Source: a virus. Taken from it: a stretch of 31,413 nucleotides of DNA. A model generated the notes under the pieces. The model did not search any database, was not told the DNA's origin, and was given only the letters and a program-made list of their open reading frames with translations. Positions 15,210 through 25,268 of the stretch are shown here, in pieces. The position numbers and the translations under genes are program-made. Positions within the stretch are counted from its first letter, which is position 1. Every line of letters starts with the position of its first letter. The stretch covers positions 1 to 31,413 of the IMG/VR virus record IMGVR_UViG_3300009326_000090. The stretch is one strand, 5' to 3'.

Positions 15210-18200
15210 GATTATTAATGAAAGCGAAAATTAAACGCCCCGGATTACGAGGGGGGAAATATTGGATTGATAAAAAGGGAGAAGTCATTTACGGGGAAAA
15301 ACCGCACCCCAGAGCAAAGCAGGCGAGCCATGAACAAATAAGCAAGCACCACGCAAAAACCAAGACAAATCCGAAAACAAAAACAAATCCAAACACGAAA
15401 ATGATTGGAGGAAAGTCATTCGAATTTAAACAAAAAGGCAAAGAATGGCACGTATACCACGAAGGAAAACATATCGACACAATCCCGGAAGGTCTTGACA
15501 GCAACCAAAAGACTGAATATGTGAAGGAACGATCAGAGTATTGGCTGAAAATGCATGGGGAGAAAAAGAAACCAATAATGCATCCTACGAAATTTTACCG
15601 ATACGCTAAAAAAGGCGCAAAGGGTGATGCTGGCGAATGGGCATCAGCAGATAGTAAAGAATTAGCATCAGGACGGAAAGGACAGGAATTAAAAGAAATA
15701 AATTTCAAACCATCCGATAAAATATTATATATCAATGCAGAGGGCAATATAGGCGGTGCTGGTGAATATGGTTATTTATCACTAACAAGTGATCGTGAGC
15801 AAACCATTATAGAACACGCTATGGATATAGGGAGAATAGACGAAGATGATGGTTTATTGGTGATGGATATTATAGCCGCAATAAAAGCAAAACAATCAGG
15901 CTATGCAGGAATAGTCTATAAAGGAGGAGATAAAAACCAACACCACGCCCAAGATTTAAGAGAGCATACCGAAAAAGAATTAATAAACACGTTAGGAGAA
16001 TACTACGAAGATGCAAAACCATTCGCAGATAAATTTTTAACTGACAAAGTAACGCCAAAAGGGAAATTCATGATAAAAAAGAGCCTTTTAATTAAATCCC
16101 ACGTCAAAGCGTACCAACGACGGAGCAAATCAGGGAAAGTCGTCAACGTGAAGGCGCATGAGACCAAAGTAAGGAAAAAAGCGAAAACAGAGAATAAAGC
16201 ATGGGCGATGACGGTTGAAAAGTACTTTAATAAAAAACATAACATGCTTTCAGGATTAGTACAGGACATAAAAGAAGACATCTGGTACGCCAAAAAAGAG
16301 CTAAAGGGATTAGAGGCAGGACAGATGGGCGGATTTAAAGTATCAGCGAATCGCCGACAGAAAAAACTACTAAAAGAGCAGATAGAAGCCAGCAAGGGTA
16401 ATATCGCCAACTTAGAGAAAAAGCTGACGATCCATAAAAAGCATAAAGCCATTGTCAAAAAAGCATTAAAAGAGGGGAAACCAGTTCCTCAAAACGTCCT
16501 CAACGATTATCCAGAATTAGTGACCAAAAAGAACCGTCCAAAAGCCATCAGGTTTTTCGACGCATATAAAGAGAACGGCGCACCGTTAGAGGAAGACCCA
16601 TTCACAGGAAAACTGAAGCTGATGGGAAATCTAATGGATCATTCAATAATCTCAGATGAAACAGGACGCTATGTGCGATATGGTGCAGAACTTACCGATG
16701 GTCGGAAAGTATCGCTGGACGGCGTAATCCGTATAACCGATCCAGAACGCTGGGACAAAATAAAAGATATTATCGCAGGAAAGACAGGAGCAGATAAGAT
16801 CGCTCTCTATATTAAAAACTCCATGAAATCGAAAGACCTGAAACAAAGCATAAAAGATACATGGATCGATGCAGAGCAATCTGGATGGAAACAAAGGGAT
16901 ATAGGGACACAATCATTCGACAAATGGATAAAAGACGGCAGATACCTTATCGCAGGATTAACTCATCAGAAATTGCCTACGATGGATGGCATAATCAGTA
17001 TTGAAGCGGAATTACACGAAAACGCAGGAATTAAATTAAAAAAAGTCAAAGGATGGGTGACAAACAAAGTAAAAGCTAAAGCAGTAGCAAATGCCGTAGC
17101 TTATTACAATGAAAATAAGGAATGGTCAAAAAACATCGTAAAAGAGACAAAAGAAGACTTTATCGACAGGGAATCGAAAATCCCGAAAAACATGTCCATG
17201 ACATCAGCCGTTAATTACATCAAAAAATACTTCCCAGAAATTAAGGGATCGAGAATAAAGCTACGGCATAAATTAGAGCAAGAACTCAAATCAACGGGGA
17301 CAGGAAAAATGGGATACCAATCAAGCGGAGTTTACAGAAGTACAGGCGAACCCGGAAGCGGATCAATATCATATTCCAAATATAAGACTGAAGACATCGA
17401 TGAATGGATATACGACAACCTGTCACCAAAGCAAAAGGGAATGAGTAAATCCAAAATTAAGGCTCACATGAGACGCACAAAGACAGGGAAAATCGTAGCA
17501 GTCAGACAGCATGAGGACTCCCGAACCAAAAAACAGAAACCAGCATCAAAGAAAAAGCAAAACGTGGACTTATTCGGGAATCCGATTCAAGAAGCAAACA
17601 AAACCCCCCTCTCCGTAGCAAAAGAATTACAGATTCAGGACATCGAACCCGATCCAGACCAACCGAGAAAAGAATTTGATCAGGAAAAACTAAAAACGCT
17701 GGCTGACAGCATCAAAAAGATAGGGCTGATTCAGGACATCGCCGTCCGACCACACCCGACCAAAAAAGGTAAGTACATTATTATCGCTGGTGAGCGGCGA
17801 TACAGAGCGCATAAAATCGCAGGATTAACGCATGCCAGAACCAGAATCTACGATTTAGTCGATCCAAAGGACATCTTCGCCATCCAAGTCGCTGAAAATG
17901 TAGGCAGAAAGGATATGAATCCGATAGAGACGGCAACGGCATTCAAAAAATTATATGACGTAGGAATGCCCATAGAAGAAATAGCAAAAAAAGTAAGCGC
18001 AAAAGCCGTCACCGTCGAAAGGAAAATGCAACTCCTGAACCTTATTCCGGGATTACAGAAACACATTAAAGGAGGACACGTCTCGATCCATCAAGGCTGG
18101 ATGATAGCCAACGCCAAACTTTCCCCGGAACTCCAGCACAACGTCATGATCCGACTGAACGCTGGCAAAATATCCAACGAGGCACTTTCAGGCATGCTCG

Positions 18201-21200
18201 GAAAATACAAAGCAGGCATGAGTCAGACAGACATTTTTCAGACTCAGAAAGTAACACCCTCCGGACTCGAGAGACTCCACAAAAATACCGTGAGATCGTT
18301 AGAGCGAAAAGCCAACAACCTCGTCAAGGAAATCGGGAAGCTCCTGACGCAGATAAATGAACAGGGAGGTGAGAAGTTAATTCCCGCCATCACAAAAGAA
18401 CGTGGTAAGATGGAAGTGTACTCAGCCAAGCTGGACATCATTACCGAACAGATGATCAAGATCAAAAAGGAGATGGACAGGGCGAAAGCATTCTTTAATG
18501 CCGGTGGGACTGTATCGCAGTATCTCGATACCCGCAAGGTAGGTGAAGAAAACAAATGGGTCTTCGAAGGCGGGAAGCGTAAACGTAAGAAAGCGAAAAA
18601 ATCCCTCGTAAAACGCATACTGAAAGCGATAAGTGGGTATCAGAAACCGGATCACAAGTACATCAAGCGGGAAGGATCGCCTGGGAACTATAAGTATACC
18701 TATCCAAAAGAACCCGTGACCGAAGCCGATATTCTGCTGGACACCACGAACAACCCCAACGTCATGAGAGTGCTTTTCGACTTCAAATGGGGTGACATGG
18801 AGTGGGAGAAGACCAAAAAAGCAGTAGATCAGGCTGGGGGACGGTATTGGGATAAAACAAAAACATGGTACATCAAACGCCACAACATCCACAGACTCCA
18901 TGACCGACTCGACAAGATCGCAATCACATCAAAAGCTCGTAGACAAACAGGTACACCACCTCCGGAGAGAGGAACAAAAGGTGCTCCACCGAGATCAAAA
19001 TCCAAAATAGACATTAACAAAAAGAAATTCCACAGCGAATTTGCACTCATCCTGAATCAGTTCACTAAATGGCAAGAGCATAGAGAGTTACAGAGAAAAT
19101 TGGGAGAGCTTATAGGATGGGCTCGGCATAGACGTTTGAATTTATCAGAAGTCAATGATGCCAGAGACAAGTTTAAAGAGAAACACCGAAAACTCCTCGC
19201 CGAGGGGGAAAAACGTGGTGAACTCGTAAAAATGGACGGCAGATACTATGAGGTGAAAGAACCTGGCAAACTTGGCAGCACCAAGTGGTGGATAGACGAT
19301 AAAGGCAAGGTGCGCTATGGGGAACGACCTAAAAGCGCAAAGCACATCAAGAAAGAAGACCTCCACATATGGGATGCATATACTAAGGGATTGGAGATAG
19401 GATTACAAACCCAACATGAGGGGGAAATAAAATATAATAAAAAGCAGATAGAATCCATCGCAAAAGAGCACCTCGAGGATATCAAGGCAGAGAAGGGATC
19501 GGGAAGACTCAAAGTGTCTACCGTGACCAAGTCTGAGGGCGAATCTACCCTCGAGGATTATGCAGCCATCATCCAGTATGCCATAGATAACAAGTACCTG
19601 CGCATACCAACACGGGGAAAATACAAAGGGAAGGTATGCATAAATAAAAAGGAACTTAATACTCCACACAAACACAAAGCCGACAGCAAGCTGCGAGATA
19701 TATTCGGTAATCTAATACGCTGGGATAGGAATCTAAACAGAGAACCTCTCGCACCACCCGTGACAAAATGGAAAAAATGGGATTCACCGAGCCACTATGA
19801 AATCGAATTAAGCAAACTGATTAACGACTACAACGAGGGCAAGGGCGAGATGGTGATCCAGGCGATCTTTGCTAAAGAGACTACTGGTTCAAAAGACCTT
19901 TACGAGCAAATAGAGAAAATCCAGGCGAGAGCATCCGATATCGAGAAACACCGCAACAAAGCACTCAAGGCATTCAGCGACAAGACTCCACCAGAAATCA
20001 AGAGCATGAAAAAGGGTAAAAGTCTCTGGGCGCATCAAGCACAGTACGTGAACTGGATGATGGCAGTCAATAAGGGAATCGTGGGAGCGGACACCGCACT
20101 GGGCAAGACACTCATGGCACTGGGATATATAAAAAAAATGCAGGAGAACGGTAAGATAGACGGCGGACTGGCATTCCTCCCCGGCAGCGTCATGTACGGC
20201 TGGGAAGACGACCTCGATGAATTCTTTAAGGGAAGACCAAAGGTGCTGTACATCGAAGGGACACCGGAACAAAAGATGGCGAAGATCAAGACCATCGGTA
20301 AAAAGAAATACGACCTCGTCGTAGCATCACACGGACTGATTCAGGGTGACGGCAGGCTGCTAACTGAACTCATGAGACGCACTAAGAAGCACGCTGTCTT
20401 CTACGATGAATCGCACAAAGGACTGCTGAACACCCAGAACAACGTGTATAAGAATTTCCATAAGCATGTGAAACAGAAGTACCAGTTCCTTATGACAGCA
20501 ACCCCAGCGAGAAACGAACCGCTGGACATTATGCATATGAACAACCTGCTCCACCCCGGGCACATGGGCAACGCTGGAACATTCCATTCCAACTATTACG
20601 AGAAGATACAAGGCAGATGGCATCCAAAAGCCATCGCAATGGATGATATGTGGGATAAAGCGAGACCGTACATCCCCGTGATGAGCAAATATGCCGCTGG
20701 CGTCAAACTCCCCAAGCGAGTGGATTCCACACACCGACTATCGATGGGAGACCAGCAGAGGAAATACTACGAGGCAGCACAGAAGAATCTCATGAACGTA
20801 CTTCTCGATGTAGAGAACCCCGAAGCCATGAAACGCAGCGAGGTTGATCACATCTTCAAGATCATAGCCGAACTTCGCCTAACGTCCTTCGACCCCGTGA
20901 TGATCAACCCCAAGTATGCGGGGAAAAGCGTGACCTTCGAAAGAACCAGCGATATCATAGGTGACCACCTGCGTCTCGGGAAACACGGAATCGTCGTAGC
21001 CAGCGCATTTACGAAACCATTCGCCAAGTATGTCACACAACTGAAAAAAGAGCACAGACTTCTCGAAAGCGAAATAGCCGTGATCGATAAAGACACGAAA
21101 CCAAAAGAACGCCACGAAATCCAGAAACGCATGAACAGTGGTAAGGTCAAGGTGCTGCTCATGGGGATAGCTTCCGGTGGAGCAGGGATGAACCTGCAGA

Positions 21201-21556
21201 AGGGAGCCGACGCAATGGTGATTCTGTCCGATCCGTGGACATACGCCGATAAGAAACAAGCCGTAGACCGGATCATCAGACCGGGATCTGCCAGCGATAC
21301 CGTGTTCGTCCACGACTTCAGTCTCCCCCGTACCATAACCGACCTCGTGAGAGGCAAAATAGAGATCAAACAGACTATGCACGAAAAAGCAGACGTGGAA
21401 GGGACAGCTAAAGAAAAAATGGCAACATGGTCATTCAACGACTATCTCAAACTTGTAGGAATGACAAAAGAACAGTATGAAATTGCAAAAAAGAAAACAG
21501 CGAAGAAATCAATAACATTACCAAAAAACATAAGCTGGAGATACCAATGGACGTAG
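15206..21556 (+). CDS. Giant polyvalent protein with ParB and SNF2-type helicase domains
   Basis: This 2116-residue protein starts at an ATGA overlap. In order it has: an RPGLRGGKYWIDKKGEVIYG motif (residues 10-29); a possible ADP-ribosyltransferase-like part from about 132 (KFYRYAKKG, GEWASAD; uncertain); a tag at 300-323; an unrecognised region containing EGKPVPQNVLNDYPEL; a second tag at 751-773; a ParB domain at about 810-1000 (DPDQPRKEF, AGERRYRAH); HKYIKREGSPGNYKYTYP at about 1150; a HARP-like strand set near 1185-1225 (weak); a third-type motif STKWWIDDKGKVRYG near 1360; and a SNF2-type helicase from 1606. The helicase has TALGKT (motif I), YDESHKG (II), MTATPARN (III), GIASGGAGMNLQ (V) and QAVDRIIRPG (VI). 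It looks built by serial fusion and is probably delivered with the DNA. Confidence 0.88.
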   Translation: MRLLMKAKIKRPGLRGGKYWIDKKGEVIYGEKPHPRAKQASHEQISKHHAKTKTNPKTKTNPNTKMIGGKSFEFKQKGKEWHVYHEGKHIDTIPEGLDSNQKTEYVKERSEYWLKMHGEKKKPIMHPTKFYRYAKKGAKGDAGEWASADSKELASGRKGQELKEINFKPSDKILYINAEGNIGGAGEYGYLSLTSDREQTIIEHAMDIGRIDEDDGLLVMDIIAAIKAKQSGYAGIVYKGGDKNQHHAQDLREHTEKELINTLGEYYEDAKPFADKFLTDKVTPKGKFMIKKSLLIKSHVKAYQRRSKSGKVVNVKAHETKVRKKAKTENKAWAMTVEKYFNKKHNMLSGLVQDIKEDIWYAKKELKGLEAGQMGGFKVSANRRQKKLLKEQIEASKGNIANLEKKLTIHKKHKAIVKKALKEGKPVPQNVLNDYPELVTKKNRPKAIRFFDAYKENGAPLEEDPFTGKLKLMGNLMDHSIISDETGRYVRYGAELTDGRKVSLDGVIRITDPERWDKIKDIIAGKTGADKIALYIKNSMKSKDLKQSIKDTWIDAEQSGWKQRDIGTQSFDKWIKDGRYLIAGLTHQKLPTMDGIISIEAELHENAGIKLKKVKGWVTNKVKAKAVANAVAYYNENKEWSKNIVKETKEDFIDRESKIPKNMSMTSAVNYIKKYFPEIKGSRIKLRHKLEQELKSTGTGKMGYQSSGVYRSTGEPGSGSISYSKYKTEDIDEWIYDNLSPKQKGMSKSKIKAHMRRTKTGKIVAVRQHEDSRTKKQKPASKKKQNVDLFGNPIQEANKTPLSVAKELQIQDIEPDPDQPRKEFDQEKLKTLADSIKKIGLIQDIAVRPHPTKKGKYIIIAGERRYRAHKIAGLTHARTRIYDLVDPKDIFAIQVAENVGRKDMNPIETATAFKKLYDVGMPIEEIAKKVSAKAVTVERKMQLLNLIPGLQKHIKGGHVSIHQGWMIANAKLSPELQHNVMIRLNAGKISNEALSGMLGKYKAGMSQTDIFQTQKVTPSGLERLHKNTVRSLERKANNLVKEIGKLLTQINEQGGEKLIPAITKERGKMEVYSAKLDIITEQMIKIKKEMDRAKAFFNAGGTVSQYLDTRKVGEENKWVFEGGKRKRKKAKKSLVKRILKAISGYQKPDHKYIKREGSPGNYKYTYPKEPVTEADILLDTTNNPNVMRVLFDFKWGDMEWEKTKKAVDQAGGRYWDKTKTWYIKRHNIHRLHDRLDKIAITSKARRQTGTPPPERGTKGAPPRSKSKIDINKKKFHSEFALILNQFTKWQEHRELQRKLGELIGWARHRRLNLSEVNDARDKFKEKHRKLLAEGEKRGELVKMDGRYYEVKEPGKLGSTKWWIDDKGKVRYGERPKSAKHIKKEDLHIWDAYTKGLEIGLQTQHEGEIKYNKKQIESIAKEHLEDIKAEKGSGRLKVSTVTKSEGESTLEDYAAIIQYAIDNKYLRIPTRGKYKGKVCINKKELNTPHKHKADSKLRDIFGNLIRWDRNLNREPLAPPVTKWKKWDSPSHYEIELSKLINDYNEGKGEMVIQAIFAKETTGSKDLYEQIEKIQARASDIEKHRNKALKAFSDKTPPEIKSMKKGKSLWAHQAQYVNWMMAVNKGIVGADTALGKTLMALGYIKKMQENGKIDGGLAFLPGSVMYGWEDDLDEFFKGRPKVLYIEGTPEQKMAKIKTIGKKKYDLVVASHGLIQGDGRLLTELMRRTKKHAVFYDESHKGLLNTQNNVYKNFHKHVKQKYQFLMTATPARNEPLDIMHMNNLLHPGHMGNAGTFHSNYYEKIQGRWHPKAIAMDDMWDKARPYIPVMSKYAAGVKLPKRVDSTHRLSMGDQQRKYYEAAQKNLMNVLLDVENPEAMKRSEVDHIFKIIAELRLTSFDPVMINPKYAGKSVTFERTSDIIGDHLRLGKHGIVVASAFTKPFAKYVTQLKKEHRLLESEIAVIDKDTKPKERHEIQKRMNSGKVKVLLMGIASGGAGMNLQKGADAMVILSDPWTYADKKQAVDRIIRPGSASDTVFVHDFSLPRTITDLVRGKIEIKQTMHEKADVEGTAKEKMATWSFNDYLKLVGMTKEQYEIAKKKTAKKSITLPKNISWRYQWT
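16103..16174 (+). repeat. Internal tag copy in giant protein (first)
   Basis: This encodes VKAYQRRSKSGKVVNVKAH at residues 300-318. It follows an internal ATG at 16070 preceded by AAAAGGGAAATTC, which resembles a former gene start with its ribosome site. It separates the possible ADP-ribosyltransferase-like region from the following unrecognised region. Confidence 0.85.
17456..17524 (+). repeat. Internal tag copy in giant protein (second)
   Basis: This encodes IKAHMRRTKTGKIVAVRQH from residue 751, just before the ParB domain. An ATG at 17441 preceded by CAAAAGGGA resembles an old gene start. The 13 bases CAAAAGGGAATGA (17432-17444) recur at 7902-7914 in the tail of the portal gene. Confidence 0.88.
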
Positions 21557-21711
21557 ATAATGATAAAATGACAAAAGCTCAACTCAAGAGACTTCTCAAA
21601 TGGTACTCTACACCACCCTATAGGTTACGGCAGGACTGGGAGATAATCAGGAAACAGATGATTGCAGCCTGTAAGAGACATAAGGTTAAAATACCGGAGT
21701 GGCTGACATGA
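21547..21711 (+). CDS. Small basic protein of unknown function (54 residues)
   Basis: A frame from ATG 21547 overlaps the end of the giant gene by 10 bases and ends in TGA 21709-21711, which overlaps the ATG 21708 of the next gene. The peptide is basic and helical (KAQLKRLLKWYSTPPYRLRQDWEIIRKQ split by a Pro pair) with one cysteine. Filling the gap exactly and coupling at both ends make it a likely real gene. No family is recognised. A link between two large helicase proteins suggests a role in the same complex, but that is only positional. Confidence 0.65.
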   Translation: MDVDNDKMTKAQLKRLLKWYSTPPYRLRQDWEIIRKQMIAACKRHKVKIPEWLT

Positions 21712-24700
21712 GGGGACAGGTAAAGGCGCACATCAGACGCACCCCAGCAGGCAGAATAGTAGCAATCCCGACACACAGTCGCAGTAATCAGTTTAAACTC
21801 CGCAGTAAGCGGATAAACGATGGAATTAAACACCATCAGAAGACCTCAGACGGTATAACTACCTCACAAGAGTGCCGACAGCACCTCGCACTGGCACGTA
21901 AGCGATATAGGGATACGGCACACGCCATCTGGATCAAGCCACGACTTGCACCCTCAGATGACCGGATGCGCATGTGGACAGTATACGCCAAGAGCGACTG
22001 GACACCCGCACTCAAAAAAGAATACAAGAGTTTCTGGACGGAAGTCGTAGACATCTACAAAAAAAGACTTTCACAATTGCAGACACAGAAATCATTCGCC
22101 GTCCAGCCAAACGAACAGTATCACATACTGCGAGACAGAACCTGCAGCGAAGGAGAATTCTACCTCCAGCACCCCAAGACTCAGAAGACCTGTAAGTGTC
22201 TGGTCAGGAAAGGACTCAAGCTTAGAAAAAGCTGGTCGAGCAAAATGCAGGGGAAGTACGCTGGCTCACGGTGGGTGACAATAACCGACCCATCGTCACC
22301 ACTGAAAGGACGACATATCCTGATCGTCCCGCATAAGGACGGCACAGCATCGATAGCCTGGGCTCCCTCACACTCCGGGCTGACCCACAAAATCCTCCAG
22401 CCCAAAGAGAAAAAAGCGAAGGATCAGGTAAAGCCGAAGGAGAAAGAAAAGAAGAAAATAAAGGAACTGAGTGAGGAGCAGCACGAAAAATTTACGACCC
22501 AAAAGAGAGAGCTTATCTCGCAAAAACAAAAACAGAAACAGAAACTCCACGAAATGATCCGTGAGAAGGTGGGCGTTGAAACCACTGTGACCAAAGAAGA
22601 AAAGAAAGAAATCGAGGAAAAAGTCTCTAAGGTCGAGAAAGAAAAACAGCCCATAGAGCGACTGAAAGAGTACAACAAAATCCAAAACAAGCGAAAAGAA
22701 GCACTCAACAGCATCATCAGTGAAGCCAAGAACGTGATGCTTGGAGACGAGACCACTCCACCGGAACAGCTATCCGCACAGCAGAAAAACATACGAGAAG
22801 CGATAAAAGAGAACGCTGAAGACTTCCTCAAAAGCTGGTATACCATCAAGGGTACGGAACGGGAGCTGCGAACTATCAATAAATTCCTCAAGACAGGAAA
22901 CGTTACTCGAGCCGGATCGGACATCGTAGAGATGGAGACCATCACCACAGACGATCTGATGAAAACCCTGCAGAACGAGAAAGCGGTAGAATCAGAAATC
23001 GATGCGCACTACAACCTGATTATCAATACCAGGGGCGGTATTGACAGAGACGGGAATGAAATCTCAGGCAAAGGGACTGGCAGTCTGGTTATGCAGAGAC
23101 ATATCGCCACAGGCGCACTGGAGGCAATAACCGGACTGACCGGAGAAATGGCTGGGACGAGCATGATAGATGCCGACATCGCCAAAGAACTGGGATCTGC
23201 CAACGTCGCTGTGCTGGCGGACTACTACCTCGAGAATACCGCCGGAAGTGACTATGGCAAACGGATGGAAAAAATACGGGACTATATCGAAACTAAAGGC
23301 AGCAAGATCGCACAGGAAGCGATGGCAAAAGGTGACAAGTATATCGAGATGGCACAACGGGTACGCCAGCATGCGAAAGGCGAGAAGTCACTCTACGGTT
23401 CAGTCCAGCAGGGAACGGCAGCCAGCCTCGCCTACACGAACCGAGCTTACGAAGCCTACGGACAGGCAGAGGGGGCACTCAATCAGGTAGCAGAAATGCT
23501 CCACCAGTTTGAAGTGAAAAAGGAGATGATGGTAATTAAAGCCACTAATCGACCCGCACTAAACCGTAAACTCAAGCGACTTGGACTGAACAAATCAGAC
23601 ACTTCTATCGTAAGACATGGGTATGGCGATTACGAACTCCGCATACCCAAGCGATCATTCGAGAAGCTCATTGAGGAACGAGTGATAGCCCAGTTTAAGA
23701 CTGTCGCCAAAGAACCGACACCAGAGAGCATTATTGCAGGCAGGGAAAACACCGACCACTTCCAGCCCTCCATGATCAAAACACACCTCGCTCCTGACGC
23801 TGACGGGAACATGCAGCGCATCATACCCACCGAAGCCCAACAGTCGGCAGCACGGCTCGTAGGCATGCAGAAGAAAGTGTATCTCAACTGGGAGGCTGGA
23901 ACCGGAAAGAGCCTCGCATATTTAGAGGCGATCTCACAAGCATCAGACAAGGCGGGAAAACCACTCAAGACCATCATCTCCATGCCGAAAAAGCTCATGG
24001 GAAACTTCCGAGAGGAAGTGGAGAAGTTCACGAACTACAAAGTGGAAATAGTAAGTGGGGATAAAAAATCACGGGTAGAAAAATACAAAAAAGACCCGAA
24101 CACAATTGTAGTTATCAATAAAGAAAAATACAGAAAAGACCAAGATTATGAAGAAATAAAAAACGCCGGGTTTGACATGATAATAGCCGATGAAGCCCAC
24201 AAGATAACCCAACGCAGCGATACCGGGAGTAAGGGAAGCATGATGAGTCATGGACTGGCTGAGATAGCAAAACAATCCGAGTACTTTATAGCCGGAACGG
24301 GTACACCCACACCCAACAACCTGTCTGAACTCTACTTCCACCTCAACATTATGGATCCCGATAAGTACTCCTCGCAAAAGGCATTCATGGATAAATACAA
24401 GCACCTCCACAAAGGAGCTGGCTTGAAAGAGAAACTTGCACAAATTATGAATGCCGAACTGTCCGACAGGGTAATGACTCAGAAAAAAGATGCTAAAAAT
24501 AAGTTCTTTGAAAACATACATCGTGTAGACCTGACCGACAAACAACGCAAGGAGTACAAGAATACACAGAAACGATTCCGTGAAGGAAAAATTTTGGGCA
24601 TCACCCGTGACCAGCTACTGACCAGTGTGCTGAACAGCACGCACCACAGCGAGAACAACAAGTACGCTAAAATGAAAAATATCATAGACCATCACCTGAA

Positions 24701-25268
24701 AACAAAAGGCGATTCCGAGAAAGTGCTAATCTACGCCAAGAATTACGAGACAGTGCGAATGATAGAGGATTTTCTCAAAACGCAATATCCTGATCAAGCA
24801 ATCAGATTTACTGGGCAGAATAAAAAAGGGAGTGATATGAGTATCAAGCAAATAGCTTCCAATAAAAATAAATATTTGACCGACGGCAAAGTCAAGTTCG
24901 CCATCCACACGGATGCTGGAACTGAGGGGCTAAACCTCCAGCACACCGGAGAGAAAGACAGACCTTACGGAGCGACCACAGTGATAGCGATGGCATCCGG
25001 TATGCATAGCTACTCCGTTCTTGACCAGTTTTTCTCCAGAGCCAATCGCAAGGGAGCCACAAAAGACGTACATGGGCACCTTATCTTAACCGACAGCCCG
25101 CATGATATGGCAACGGAGGAGCGACTCGGTGACAAGCGGACTATTATGAACCTCATCCATAACGGCAAAGTACGTGATGAGAACGGCGTACTTGGGACAC
25201 CAGCGAGTAAGAGCATATTCCTCAAGAGTATACGAATGAAAAGGAAGATATTATGGGCAGCAGCGTAA
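21708..25268 (+). CDS. Second tagged polyvalent protein with SNF2-type helicase
   Basis: The start is taken as ATG 21708 (GGAG at 21696-21699, ATGA overlap), giving 1186 residues; a GTG at 21699 is an alternative. Residues 5-25 are the tag VKAHIRRTPAGRIVAI. Near residues 180-235 there is a further strand-rich module (GSRWVTITDPSSPLKGRH then ILIVPHKDGTASIAWAP) of the kind seen in other polyvalent proteins. A long Lys/Glu coiled coil covers about 235-330. The helicase starts near 715: NWEAGTGKSLAYLEA (motif I), MIIADEAHKI (II, near 827), AGTGTPTPNN (III), HTDAGTEGLNLQH (V, near 1068) and QFFSRANRKG (VI). It is distinct from the helicase of the giant protein, so two translocases are encoded in a row. 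Confidence 0.88.
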   Translation: MRGQVKAHIRRTPAGRIVAIPTHSRSNQFKLRSKRINDGIKHHQKTSDGITTSQECRQHLALARKRYRDTAHAIWIKPRLAPSDDRMRMWTVYAKSDWTPALKKEYKSFWTEVVDIYKKRLSQLQTQKSFAVQPNEQYHILRDRTCSEGEFYLQHPKTQKTCKCLVRKGLKLRKSWSSKMQGKYAGSRWVTITDPSSPLKGRHILIVPHKDGTASIAWAPSHSGLTHKILQPKEKKAKDQVKPKEKEKKKIKELSEEQHEKFTTQKRELISQKQKQKQKLHEMIREKVGVETTVTKEEKKEIEEKVSKVEKEKQPIERLKEYNKIQNKRKEALNSIISEAKNVMLGDETTPPEQLSAQQKNIREAIKENAEDFLKSWYTIKGTERELRTINKFLKTGNVTRAGSDIVEMETITTDDLMKTLQNEKAVESEIDAHYNLIINTRGGIDRDGNEISGKGTGSLVMQRHIATGALEAITGLTGEMAGTSMIDADIAKELGSANVAVLADYYLENTAGSDYGKRMEKIRDYIETKGSKIAQEAMAKGDKYIEMAQRVRQHAKGEKSLYGSVQQGTAASLAYTNRAYEAYGQAEGALNQVAEMLHQFEVKKEMMVIKATNRPALNRKLKRLGLNKSDTSIVRHGYGDYELRIPKRSFEKLIEERVIAQFKTVAKEPTPESIIAGRENTDHFQPSMIKTHLAPDADGNMQRIIPTEAQQSAARLVGMQKKVYLNWEAGTGKSLAYLEAISQASDKAGKPLKTIISMPKKLMGNFREEVEKFTNYKVEIVSGDKKSRVEKYKKDPNTIVVINKEKYRKDQDYEEIKNAGFDMIIADEAHKITQRSDTGSKGSMMSHGLAEIAKQSEYFIAGTGTPTPNNLSELYFHLNIMDPDKYSSQKAFMDKYKHLHKGAGLKEKLAQIMNAELSDRVMTQKKDAKNKFFENIHRVDLTDKQRKEYKNTQKRFREGKILGITRDQLLTSVLNSTHHSENNKYAKMKNIIDHHLKTKGDSEKVLIYAKNYETVRMIEDFLKTQYPDQAIRFTGQNKKGSDMSIKQIASNKNKYLTDGKVKFAIHTDAGTEGLNLQHTGEKDRPYGATTVIAMASGMHSYSVLDQFFSRANRKGATKDVHGHLILTDSPHDMATEERLGDKRTIMNLIHNGKVRDENGVLGTPASKSIFLKSIRMKRKILWAAA

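Noticed and set aside
8045-17524. Spaced tag copies as a CRISPR-like array
   Set aside because: The repeats are protein-coding, diverged in DNA, and kilobases apart; there are no spacers and no cas genes.
17640-18200. ParB domain as sign of a plasmid partition system
   Set aside because: There is no ParA ATPase or centromere-like repeat near it, and the domain sits inside a polyvalent protein with a helicase.
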